From the NCBI GenBank assembly GCA_022559845.1, contig CM040125.1:327987829-328051828 (forward strand): a stretch of DNA of 64,000 nt. Reading direction: 5' to 3'. Positions 54,226 through 64,000 of the stretch are shown piece by piece. A model generated the notes under the pieces. It was given only the letters and a program-made list of their open reading frames with translations, did not search any database and was not told where the DNA came from. Every line of letters begins with the position of its first letter. Position 1 is the first letter of the stretch. The position numbers and the translations under genes are program-made. The stretch comes from Amorphophallus konjac. Its lineage: Eukaryota > Streptophyta > Magnoliopsida > Alismatales > Araceae.

Positions 54226-56850
54226 ATGTCTATGCATTTAAAGTCTTCAAGTGCATCACTCTTGTCCCCTAGTATGGCCACCTCATATCGACCTTACCAA
54301 TCGGCCCACTCCATAAGTCCAAGCCACCAAGAGATGCCTACCACTAACACCCATAACTTCCCTGGCCATGTCAACTACTTCATGAAAGCCTTGACCTATG
54401 CCAATGACCGGCTTGATAACATATTGGGCCGACTCAACCAACTTGGAGAAAATTGGCCCGCCCCAAGGACGGACGATAGGATGGTCCCTTTCCCACTTCT
54501 CACCTTTGATGGAACCTCTCCTAGAGAATATTTAGGTTGGGAAGCTACAATGGACCAATACTTCACTTGGTATCCTATGTCCGAGGATGAAAAGGCATGG
54601 GTTGCCAAAATGCAACTTACCAAACGGGCAGAAACTTATTGGATGCAAATTGTTGGGCTAAAGGTACTTAGAAGGGAAACTCCCATCACCACTTGGAAGG
54701 ACATGAAGGAGCAACTTAGGGAAAAATATATGTCCCCTTCCTACCCGGGTTATCAAAGCCCAAGGAGCACTCCCACTCCCTCAACCCCACCCGTCCAAAA
54801 CCTCACCCCTAAAACCCAAGTATCTAAGGCCTCCACCTCCTCACCCAACCCCATAAGGTCCCCCACACCCCAACCAAAACCCCCTCCCCTAACCTACACT
54901 AGTCAAGCCCCTTTAACCCCCACCTCCACCCCAAACGATCCCAAGGGCAAGAGACCCTTAACCGGCCCGATTCCCTCCATAAGGACCACCACTCATCCAA
55001 CATTCACCACTCAAACCCAAGTGGACCCCATGACCACCCCTCCACCTAGGCCCATAATGGCCATCACCCCCCAACCCAAAACCCCTCACCCAACCCACCT
55101 CCCGCTTCCTACACCAATCTTTCCCCAACCTAGGCCTCCTCTACTTCCCCTTCCTATCCAAATCCAAGTCCACCCTTGCCCACCACCCCAAGTGCACCAT
55201 GCTCCAGCTATCACCAATTCTCCCGCCTTAGACCTACCCAACCCATTAACACTAGGAATTGAAACCCACACACCCATCCACATGGAAATAGATGCTAGTC
55301 CCGAACAAAAACCTACCCTAGAGGAAATCCAAGAACCTCCACTTCCACCCACCTCTCCTAGTCCGGATCCTCAAAAGCCACACACCTTCACCACGAATGA
55401 AGTCATACTCCAATGGCTCAAACAAGGACCCACCCTTCCTAGCTCACCCCCACCTCTCTCACCATTGGGATATCCATCCCAAATTGCCCCCCTCCACTCC
55501 TATCACACCACAATCCAATCCTACTATGAGGTAGAAGGTTGGGATGATCTCCTCAAGGGTTTAGAATGGCAACTAGGGTTGACTTGCTTATTGACCTTAG
55601 GAAAGGCTCACCCAAAAAGCCTTAGTCTCATCCACCCATGTGATGGTTCTATCACCTCGGTCTTCACCATTGGTTGCTACACTAGTGACCTCCTTCTCAT
55701 TCTCCCTATGGATGAAAAACCCATCATGATCCACTCCACTTCCATTAAGATCCCAAGTACCTTGATCGACTGACCCACTAACGACCTTGGTCCAATTACC
55801 TTGAGGGAGGAGGACCCACCGTGTGAAGACCATGTGGGCATAGAGTCTCTTCTTCTAGGAAACCCAGTCCATGACCCCTTTGATCCCTTCCTTTGGGAGT
55901 ATGGGTACCCACGTGACCCACCCACATCACCCACCACCCACCCTTTCCTACCCCCACCCACCATGTTGGGCCAAGCCCACCTCATCCATGACCCAGGTTA
56001 CACCATAGAAATCATAACCTTAGGCAACACCCGCCTAGAGATCAAGAAAGTGCCCCACCCCATATCCACCTACCTAGATCCCTTCGACCCTTTTGAGTGG
56101 AAGCTCAAAGGCCACCCCACCATCCCACATGAGGAAGTCATCTTTGGGAAAGGAATTCATATGTCTTGGCACATCACACCGCTTGGCATGATTAGTCAGT
56201 CGGGTACATTCATCCACATCACCCACATGTCAAGTAGGAAGCATAAGTGGACCATATTTGGATGTAATGGTCCACCCTCTTTCATCATGAGTCATAAGCA
56301 TGAAAGGAGCATACATGGATGTCCGGGTCCCCCAGCATTTGTCACCACCATGCATACCTATGGATGCCCCGGTTCTCCCAAATCATTCAACGTCCTCATA
56401 ACATCAATGCATGATAGGTCTATATGTGGTTGTCCTGGACCACCTTTGCATACCATACATTGTCAACTCACATCGTATCATAGTGCATGGCATATGCATT
56501 CAAGCAAGTATCAAGCAACAAGTGGTGGGATTCACAAGAAGCGAGCACAAACTCCTAAGCACCACTTTGAGTTCCAAGTTGACAACTTGGTGATGATGGC
56601 TTTGGAGTGGCTCTACTTTAGGGTCACCTCCAATCTGAGGGCACGAGGACTTGGATCTTGCCAAGATCTGAGTGGCTTTGGCAACCCAGCTTATGGGTTG
56701 GACCTTCAAATGGGTTTTGGGATTCACCCCACTTCCCATGTGGCGGATCCGGCACACTCTAAGGGCACCGCGGTGGATCCTAGTGAGTGCCTCGAGCTTA
56801 CACCTACCCTTGTGAGAGACACCCTCGGAGTGCCACCACAAATAGCCTGA
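54226..56850 (+). pseudogene. Element D single long frame: gag domain plus novel C-terminal region
   Basis: One 874-codon frame with a single TGA at 55771-55773 (codon ~516) and no frameshift. Residues ~90-185 are a Ty3-type retrotransposon gag core (FDGTSPREYLGWEATMDQYF, AKMQLTKRAETYW, WKDMKEQLREKY). Residues ~190-420 are Pro/Thr/Ser-rich linker. After that I recognise nothing: no zinc knuckle, protease, RT, RNase H or integrase. The part after the stop has four spaced copies of a GC(P/N)GPP-like motif (about 56260-56455) and is His-rich. Start could instead be ATG 54274 (MATSYRPYQ). The element is non-autonomous; gag would package RNA with enzymes supplied by a relative. The stop may be recent decay or read through. 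Confidence 0.75.
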
Positions 56851-57070
56851 GAGCCCGACGTGAGCACACGGCAGCAATACTAGGCAAGCAAGATCCCATC
56901 GCCAGCATGAGGGTATGACCGAGTCACTTTGTCGAGCTGAAGCGCCGTTCCCCGACTATGGTCGCGGGTTGAGTATAGAGATCGTGGATCGCCCAGAGCC
57001 GCAGTTCGATGTACTACTTCCCTGGTGGACCCATACTCGACGGGGTCGAGTTTTCCCCACCCCGGGGGTA

Positions 57071-59272
57071 TGATGAGGGCATCCCTTGCCCCTCCACATT
57101 TTCTCCGGACTCGGATTGTTCGTCGGCAAGCGCCATTATGTTAGTCATGTATTTTTGAGTCTAGTCATGTAATCTTCACATTTTCTTTGAGTCAATATCA
57201 TGTAATTTTCCCTTTATTTGAGTCATGTACCTAGGTTAGTGAGTCATTTTCCTAAGTATTATGTCATTAGGTTGGTTTGTTAGGCTATTGGGCCCAATTC
57301 ATTGGGCTTGGCCCAAGGGCACCCCTATCCCTTCGGTTATTTGTCATTGAGTCAAATGTCAGGGACTTTTGTAGAAATGTGGGTTGCCTATATATAGGAC
57401 CCCATTCCCCTCATTTTGAAGTAATGAATACTTGAATGAAAATTGAAATCCACTTCCAAATCCCACTAGATCTCCCTCTCTCTCACTCTCTCTCTCTAAG
57501 GGGTCCCCCCTCTCTCTCTCTCTCCCTCCACCCCAATTTTTGGAATTTTCTCTCTCCTCCCCATTCACCCCTCATTAAGACCCCTCCCCTTCCCCATACA
57601 CTCATTTAACTCCCCCCCCCCCCAACCCCAAGGTGGCATCCTCCAATCCACACCCCACCTCCCAACCCCCAACTACCCCACTCTCCTTCCCAAAGCATCC
57701 CACCACCTTCCCAATGCTAAATTAGCTTCTCCCAAAGCCCAATTTCGAATTTTCCTCCCATCTCCCACCCCCTTAGCTCCCTTGGTCGCCCAAATCCAAC
57801 CCCAAACCCAGCCAAGGTCGCCCCCCCACCACCACCCCTCCATTCATACCCATTTCTTTTGCAGGTCAAGCTCTGGTCGCAGGCAGCAGGTTGGCCGTAG
57901 CTTGAAGCGGCCACCACGTCCTCCTCCCTGCGAATCTGAAGGCCCAAGAGGTACCGTTGGAAGCGTCTTCGAGTCATCTTCGCAACGATGGTGGTTTCGT
58001 CTGGATCCCAGCTCTGAGCTGGCCGTGAGAGCATTTCTCCCCAGACTGTGCGCAGCTTCCCTAGCAGAGCACCTGAGCCAGAGTTGAAGCTCTATAGCGG
58101 CCAACCTCCTGGGAATCAGGGCAGGAGTTCTTCATCAAAAATCTTCTCCTCTCAGTCCTCTTTCATCTCCAAAAGGTAGGGCATCAATCGGCTTCCAGAA
58201 CCCCTAGTTCCCATTTTCCTCGTCCAAGTGCGCAGACTGCTCCTGCGGATCCAGGTTCGACCTGCACCCACTCATCCGACGACTGCTCTCTTCTCCGACC
58301 TCCGATTGCAACTCCGTCAGCTCCTGCTCAAAGCTACTCCGACCACAGAAGCGTCACCGCCAGTCTCGCCTCAATCGGAGTTCAGGAGAGCCCACAACAC
58401 CTTCTGTAACCAACTGCATCTTTTCTGTTTCCATCCGAGGCAGACAGAGGGGTCATGTTCTAGGCTCTGCCACGATCAGTACAGAATTCCAGAGATCCTC
58501 CAAAAATTCAGGCGTCTTCCTCCGGAAGCTAGGAAATGTTTGGGACCAGTATCATCGGGATCGGAGTCCCCTGGAGTCCGTGGCGGCGTCAACACTGACC
58601 CCCTATCCAGTGAATCTGCAGACTGGCAGAACTGGCGGAACTCGGAAGTTGGGATTTCTTGCCCAATTCCCCCACCCCGCCTGGCCGGCTTACAGCCCCT
58701 CCCTGCGAGGTGGTAGTGTTTGGTTGTAATACATTAACCCCCACCCCGAGACCCCCCCCTCCTGCGAGAGGAGTAGTGGTGTAATCTTTCAATTTTAGGT
58801 TGAAGCTCCCTCGACGCGGCGTGGGTGTGCATACCCTCGCCTCCCCGCTCGCCCCCGTCTCCGGCCGGAGTCGGCGTCTTCACGCCGGCTAGGTGAGCCT
58901 CGGTCCCTCTCTTGATTGGTTTAATCACTTGCTTAGCTTAGTATTATTGCTATTGCTTCGTCGGATGGAGAGTGAGAGCTCGGCCCAAATTGCTAGTACC
59001 GTGAGTGACCACCGCGGGCAAGTTGAGAGTGAATCCACTTAACCCACACCCTTGGTGTGTTGGCCGCCCATGATTTGGGCATCCTAGGCCCATTTGGGGT
59101 TCTCCCCAAGCTAGCCAACCTTTAGAGCCTCTAGGTCCCGCCTCGGACCCTCTCCAACATCGCCTAGTCGCCATCGGGCACTAGTGTGCGCCATACGGGT
59201 GAGCTCGCTAGTGTGAGTCCGCCGCTCAAACTTGAATGCTTGCAAAATAGGTCCATAGGTGGTGTTACATCA
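57071..59272 (+). mobile_element. Element D 3' LTR
   Basis: 2202 bp, TGATGAGGGC...GTTACATCA. Preceded by CCCCGGGGGTA, an unusual polypurine-tract position that is only partly purine. The region 56851-57070 between the frame end and the LTR is non-coding. Right duplication TCTCT at 59273-59277. Confidence 0.93.
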
Positions 59273-60000
59273 TCTCTACTCTTTTTCTTGAGCATAGATT
59301 AATATTTTGGGCGGCTATTGTATATCCATTTATTTTGACAAACTTGGAATATTGTCGTGTGTGGGCGGAGTTGCATCTCCATGTGTGTGGTTTTATTGTG
59401 GGGAAAGTTTCCCTGAGTTTTGTGAGTGTAGACGGAGCTACGTCTCCGTGTGGTTTTTGCGTCCGGGGTGTGTTCCCCGACTTTGTCTGTGTAAGTGCTG
59501 CGGTGGAAGCATTTTGGGGCTAGACCCCGTGTGTGTATTATTGCGGACGCAGCGTGTGTGGTGTTGGGGTTTGTCCCCGTTCTGCTATGGTTCGTAGCGT
59601 GTAGTGAAGCCTCACTGGCTTCGGTGAGGGGTGGACGTAGGGAGCCCGTCGTGGTCCCGAACCACCTAAAAATCTCTGTGTCCATTGTGAATGCATGTGT
59701 GATTGTCCATTTCTTCTATCTCCATTCACAGGCCATTTTATAGATTTTTATTCACTGCATCATTGCACATTGCTTCATCCACTATCCGTGTTAGGATTTA
59801 TTTCTACCATCTATTGCATACTTTATTCGAGTGAGATTGGAAAGCTTGAGAGAATATTTTAATCTCACGTCTATTTAGGCTTATCAACGTAGTTAATTTT
59901 AATTCTGCTATGATTAGTTTAGATAGTTTTTAAAATCCGCCATCTCAGCAAGGGGACAATTCAACCCCCCTTCTTATCCACCATCTAGTCTGGGCCAACA
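59273..60000 (+). mobile_element. Element C 3' LTR, piece 3 (end)
   Basis: Last 728 bp of the C LTR, ending TCTGGGCCAACA at 60000 as in the 5' remnant. Contains hairpins of GGGG...CCCC type (about 59470-59585), CGGAG/CTCCG (about 59433-59450) and the conserved module (59610-59666). Short open frames here are chance. Confidence 0.88.
59610..59666 (+). other. Conserved LTR hairpin module, element C copy
   Basis: CCTCAC/GTGAGG (59610-59615 with 59624-59629), outer GGTGG/CCACC (59630-59634 with 59662-59666), inner GGGA/TCCC (59640-59643 with 59655-59658). Confidence 0.7.
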
Positions 60001-61581
60001 AAGTGTGTGTGAGCAAGTTGTGCACTAACTCAAGCAATCAACATAGAAGTAGATCAAGTGGGCATGTCATCAATGTTGCAGAAGTGAAGAAGGAAAATAA
60101 AAACACATGCCGGGGCATGGAGCAAAGGAATAAAGAAAAATACACACCGTAGGTGTGGAGCAACTAAAATAAAGAGAAAGCAAGCAATATGATGAACAAG
60201 ATGACAAAAGCCCAAATAATGGAAAGTGTGATCACCACCAAAGCAAGTAATGCAGTGAAACCATAATAATTACCTTGGAAAGAGCCAGTTGAAGTCACCC
60301 GCCCACGGGAGAGAGAAAACCAGATGCTACAGAGACAAACGGTCTAACAGACGACCGCTAAGGGATGACAAACGGTCCTACAATAGACCGCCTGAGATCC
60401 GAAAATGGTCTACAGAATGGCCGCTAGAGCACCTAGAATAGAAGCTTGGAACTTGTATCTCCACCCCTCCTGGCCGGCCAGAAGAGCTGGGCCTCGTGCA
60501 ATGAGTCCTATAAACCTACAAAAGAGTGTAGACAAAGAGAAAAATGACCCAATTAGCCCTTTGACAAGTGTAGTATCTATAATGCAATTAAGCTAAGATG
60601 CATAAAAGGAAGGGTGAATACCTAGGGGTTGGTGGTTTTTTTAACCCCTGTGGGGCGTGGAAAAAGATAGGAGGATGTTTGAAAACGTGATGTGAGTGCA
60701 AAGAACGTGGGAGAGAGAGTGGGAAGATGCTATGGATGCAAAGAACAACGGACAAAACTAAAGAAAAAGACTCAAACTTAGACCAAAGGAACTTGATACT
60801 CCCTGGACCAGAAGCCATGTGAACGTGGAAGTAGCTTCTCCTTGGTTGGAAGTGGCTCCAGAACACAGCAGCACTTCATGACAAACTCCAAAAATCTCCT
60901 CCTTTCAGCCATGAAGTCAAGGGCTCTATTTATAGGCCCCCAAACCCTAGGTTCGAGTTGGAGGGATAATGGCACGAAAATAGACCTGAAACTAGATAAA
61001 CCTCGAGGATAATACTCCAAGAGTCCATAGAAACAAATAGAAGCTTCTGAGAGCCTCTATCTAAAGAAAAATCGATAAACCAAGGACTCTAGTTCGACCA
61101 CGGCGAAGTAGAGAAAACCAGACAGAGCATGACTCTCTGTCTTCCCAAACGATCTTGCGATAGACCGCAAGGCTCAACAAACGGTCTAGCTATAGACCAC
61201 TAGGCTCATTCGTCCAGAAAGAGATAAGATCAAAGAGACCCAGCAGGACTCTCTGCCTCTAAAATGGTCTAGCAAAAGACTACCAACGCCAGCCAAACGG
61301 TCGTACGATAGACCGCTAGGCTAGTAGACGTGGCAAAAGAGATAAAGACTGATAAATCTCCAAGTTAATCCACATAAAATCCCTTATTAGCCCTTATCCA
61401 AGACCAATAAGCTGCAATGACGAGAAATCAAGGGAACTAGGCCCAACTAAGGAGAACAACCCATAAAATAACCCCAAGACTGACACAAAAATGACCCAGT
61501 AAGCGGTGAACAACCCTAGACATCATAAAAATAGAGATAAGGAGATGACCCAACTCATTGGTCATAAAATGGGTATCAACA
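60001..61581 (-). mobile_element. Element J 3' LTR (gypsy-like), cut by element C
   Basis: On the minus strand it starts TGTTGATACCC at 61581, directly after a purine tract, and runs left to where C inserted. A minus-strand TATA box CTATAAATAG lies at 60935-60926. U3 contains GGTC...GACC palindromes. The left end of the LTR is not visible. I infer a Ty3/gypsy element, probably of the Tat branch, from the LTR start and the antisense gene beyond the tract; no pol is in the window. The ATG frame at 60912 (MAERRRFLEF) has no family I know. Confidence 0.55.
60926..60935 (-). promoter_or_regulatory. Element J LTR TATA box
   Basis: The minus strand reads CCTATAAATAGAGCC, a strong TATA context about 650 bp from the LTR start. 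Confidence 0.55.
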
Positions 61582-61600
61582 GATGCCCCTCCTTAACGTC
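61582..61600 (-). other. Element J polypurine tract
   Basis: The minus strand reads GACGTTAAGGAGGGGCATC directly before TGTTGATACCC; positions the 3' end of a minus-strand LTR element. Confidence 0.6.
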
Positions 61601-62844
61601 CTCTTTGCAAGGGAAAGAGCGGAGGTGAAGTGAAAGCGACATGGAACATGGAGATAAAGTAAAAATGAAGTGGAGTGGACTGAAAAGCGGGCGTTAAGGT
61701 AACCCGACACTTGCCTCAACCAATGAGCGATAGGAAACTTCTGGAAAACTTCGAACCAATCACAAGGAATGGCCAAACCGAATGATGCATGCCTGAAGGA
61801 ACTAACAACTAAAAGGACTAAAGTCACGACCAACCTCCTCACTGGAACACACAGCTGATAGGCGGTCAGAGCGAACGGTAAAGTAAAGAGACGAGCAACT
61901 AAACTCCAGATAGGAATCTCCAGCTAACCAAACTGAGCAAATAGACCGAAGGAAACCTTCAAACTCAGAGTGGAAAGATTCTCCGTACTCAAAACCATGG
62001 ATACAAAGTTATCCACCATTACTGAGACACCTTAGACAGATGAGGGCACATGAATGCTCAAAAGATGCACATGATGCATGCTGGGCTTAAGTAAAATAAA
62101 TCATCAAAATAAATGAAAAGAAAGGGTAAAATAGGAAGATACTCGATAATAGTATTGCTAGACCGGATAAATTAGGGTCAAGACACAATCTGCAACCACG
62201 GCGTGTAAGATAGAACCACCGTTCCCCAATTCTTCCAACCTAACGGCCTATCCAACGATTAAACATGTGCACCTAGATCATCAACATTTTTGTTAGAGGG
62301 GAACATCAGATCCCAGAACACATGAATGACCAGCTGGTTCTCGAGGTAATATATCATAGATACCATATAATAATACATTAATGGACCAGGGATCGAGATA
62401 CTTAGGGAGATTACCTGCCTGGCGAGCAATTGACAGCATGCTGGCGTTTATAGTTTTGACAATAAGAAAGGGTTAGCCATCAATAGCGATTAAGCTCATA
62501 GGAATAAGTACGAAGCATATATGGCATGAACCACTCAAAAAGGATAGCGTAAGGCAAAGCATTTTAAATCATCAATATGTAACACCATAAACAGTCTGAT
62601 AATAGACCGCAAACCCTCAGCTAACGGTCTAGCGATAGACCACTTGGGCATTGGCGGTTCACATTCTCCAAGGGTAGAATTCAGATAACAAACGGTCAAG
62701 GTATAGACTGCTAAGGGTGGCATAACGGTCTAGCGATAGACTGCATGGCTCCGAGAGATTTCAAAAACCAGAAACGCCCGTTCATTCTCCCACTCACTCA
62801 AACTCTCAACCCTACCCAATCTCGCCCCTACTTCCATCCCGGCG
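61601..62844. other. Element J non-coding region between polypurine tract and PMD gene
   Basis: About 1.2 kb with palindromes (62594-62750) and AT-rich stretches; no gag or pol motif on either strand. Its right end, a CT/CA-rich stretch (about 62785-62840), may be the 5' leader of the plus-strand gene. Confidence 0.5.
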
Positions 62845-62956
62845 ATGAGTCCACCGGCGACCACCGTGAGCGTACGCACACCCATACCTCAAGATGGTGA
62901 AGAGGAGAACCCTAAAATGCTTTCGGTGATGGATAGATGAGGAGGAAGTGCCGCCC

Positions 62957-64000
62957 ATGGCGGCGGCGAACCCACCAGTGGAAGAAGAAGGGCCGTCGGC
63001 CCAAGCGGAGGTGGAAGAGGTTCCCTTGGTGGAGGAGGGACCTGGGGAGGCCATGGAAGAGGAGGAAGATGGTCCTGTGGCCGAGGAAGCACCGGAGGCG
63101 CCCACCGGGAGATGGTCATCGGAGGTAAGCCGACGGTCGAAAAAACCCATTTTTATTTGTTTTGAATGCAGGCATGTGGGAGGAATGAGATGGGAATGGG
63201 TCTTGGGACCCATTAAGTTGTTTGTAAAGGCCTTTGGGCCATTCCCAAACCCCGGGGAAATGAAGCAGACAATGTCCATCCCCTGAGTGCCTAGCAGTCC
63301 TTATAGTGACCGCTAGAGAAACCAGACGGTCCAGGGAACGACCGCTAGAGAACAGAGACGGTCGAGGGCACGACCGCTTGGGAATCAGAGTGATTTTGGA
63401 TTTTTATTTTAAAAATGCAATGCAATGTATGATTTATGGACTATATGTATGACTGATTAGGAATTTTTAAATGTATGCATGGGAAAAGACGGACCAGGAT
63501 CTCTTGGTTGTAGGTCCGAGCAGTCTACTTAGCACTTTCGGACTACCAGAGAGATAGATTGGCAGCGATGGGATTCGAGGAGCTGCTTAGCATTGAGGTG
63601 ATGCGGATTGACACGGCATTGCTCTACGCGCTACATGAGAGGTGGGATCCGATCAGCCGAGCATTTATATTCCCGTGGGGACACATGATCCTGACGCTTA
63701 AGGATGTAGCGCGGATTACGGGACTGAGAGTGCATGGAGCGTTGGTGACGAGATGGACATATGCCGACTACCGAGAGCAGGTGTGGGAGCTGCTCGGGTT
63801 GGAGCTGATGAGGCCGGGTCATCACTCCTCGATGCCAGGACGGGTGACTCTTCAGGAGAGCTACCGGAGGAGCACCTCGGGAGATTGACTGACAAAGCTC
63901 GGGAGAGAGTGTCAGCGGGATCGGGGCCAGAGGGATACATCACCCTACGCCACTTCCTGATGTTGCTTTTCGGGAAGCTATTGTTCGCGACGCGGGCGGA
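62957..64000 (+). CDS. Plant mobile domain (PMD) gene, two exons, runs off the right edge
   Basis: Proposed exon 1 (62957-63124) is Pro/Glu-rich (MAAANPPVEEEG...). It ends in a good donor, GAG|GTAAGC, at 63124/63125. An acceptor, TTGGTTGTAG, ends at 63513. Exon 2 opens in the same phase: VRAVYLALSDYQRDRLAAMG, then IDTALLYALHERWDP and FPWGHMILTLKDVARITGL, the hallmark of the PMD family (MAIN/MAIL-like and transposon-borne relatives). Near 63840 the frame must shift by one base to continue (GYITLRHFLMLLFGKLLF) to the window end, so this copy is probably damaged. An upstream ATG at 62845 (MSPPATTVSVRTP) is in another frame and would need a shift near 62935. It lies antisense to element J, between its polypurine tract and the rest of the element, the place where antisense extra genes occur in some Tat-type gypsy elements. 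Confidence 0.65.
63125..63513 (+). other. Predicted intron in the PMD gene
   Basis: GTAAGC...TTGTAG, 389 bp, phase 0. It contains stop codons in every frame and three GGTC...GACC palindromes (63296-63375). Without splicing the Glu/Pro-rich part and the PMD cannot be joined. Confidence 0.55.

Larger units (their letters stand above)
60339..63375. repeat. Dispersed GGTC...GACC palindromes in J
   Basis: At least a dozen copies of ACGGTCTAGCGATAGACCGC-like palindromes: 60339-60435, 61148-61200, 61261-61320, 62594-62645, 62692-62750, 63296-63375. Halves vary but usually stay complementary. The same family occurs in the LTRs of element E. Confidence 0.75.

Overview
This window looks like a stack of nested long-terminal-repeat (LTR) retrotransposons from a large, repeat-rich seed-plant genome. 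I see no host housekeeping gene, tRNA, rRNA or CRISPR array. The plant assignment rests on initiator-tRNA-Met type primer sites (TGGTATCAGAGC), Ty1/copia elements of Sirevirus type (LTRs beginning TGTTG, zinc-knuckle/coiled-coil gag, GGGGGAG-type polypurine tracts), a chromodomain-bearing Ty3/gypsy element and a plant mobile domain (PMD) gene. I name the elements A to J.

Layout. F (minus-strand Sirevirus; gag 1-1327, 5' LTR 1447-3593) is inserted into the 3' LTR of E, a minus-strand chromovirus (3594-14118). E and the solo LTR H (14451-16129) lie in what I take to be the LTR of Sirevirus G (14119-14450, 16130-17564). At 17565-18045 is a short-repeat stretch. It is followed by I, a gypsy-like element with a 4.1 kb LTR (18046-22169), a PBS and an interior made largely of tandem arrays (to 26702). 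Element C (Sirevirus, 26703-60000) has a 5' LTR reduced to 111 bp. Its body and 3' LTR are split by three later insertions: B (29077-38587, TSD TCATA), A (41262-51789, LTRs of about 2.8 kb) and D (51969-59272, TSD TCTCT). C abuts the LTR of J (60001-61581, minus-strand gypsy-like). Beyond the J polypurine tract lies a plus-strand, apparently two-exon PMD gene that runs off the right edge.

Function. Every element is defective or non-autonomous. E has a whole gag-PR-RT-RH-INT-chromodomain polyprotein frame with about a dozen stops and no frameshift. B keeps gag and an RT/RNase H remnant. A and C are gag-only, with long structured non-coding 3' regions. D carries one long frame, a gag domain fused to an unrecognised C-terminal part, with a single stop. 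A, B, C, D and I would need proteins supplied by other elements to move.

Most notable. All five Sirevirus LTR families (F, G, B, C, A) share a hairpin module near the LTR 3' end whose stems differ in sequence but stay paired. Further covarying structures sit just after gag (a hairpin with AATAAA in its loop), in the post-pol region (a multibranched fold in B and C) and in the 3' non-coding region (serial hairpins). A GGTC...GACC palindrome family is shared by the otherwise unrelated LTRs of E and J. These structural claims come from reading by eye; no folding or database search was run.
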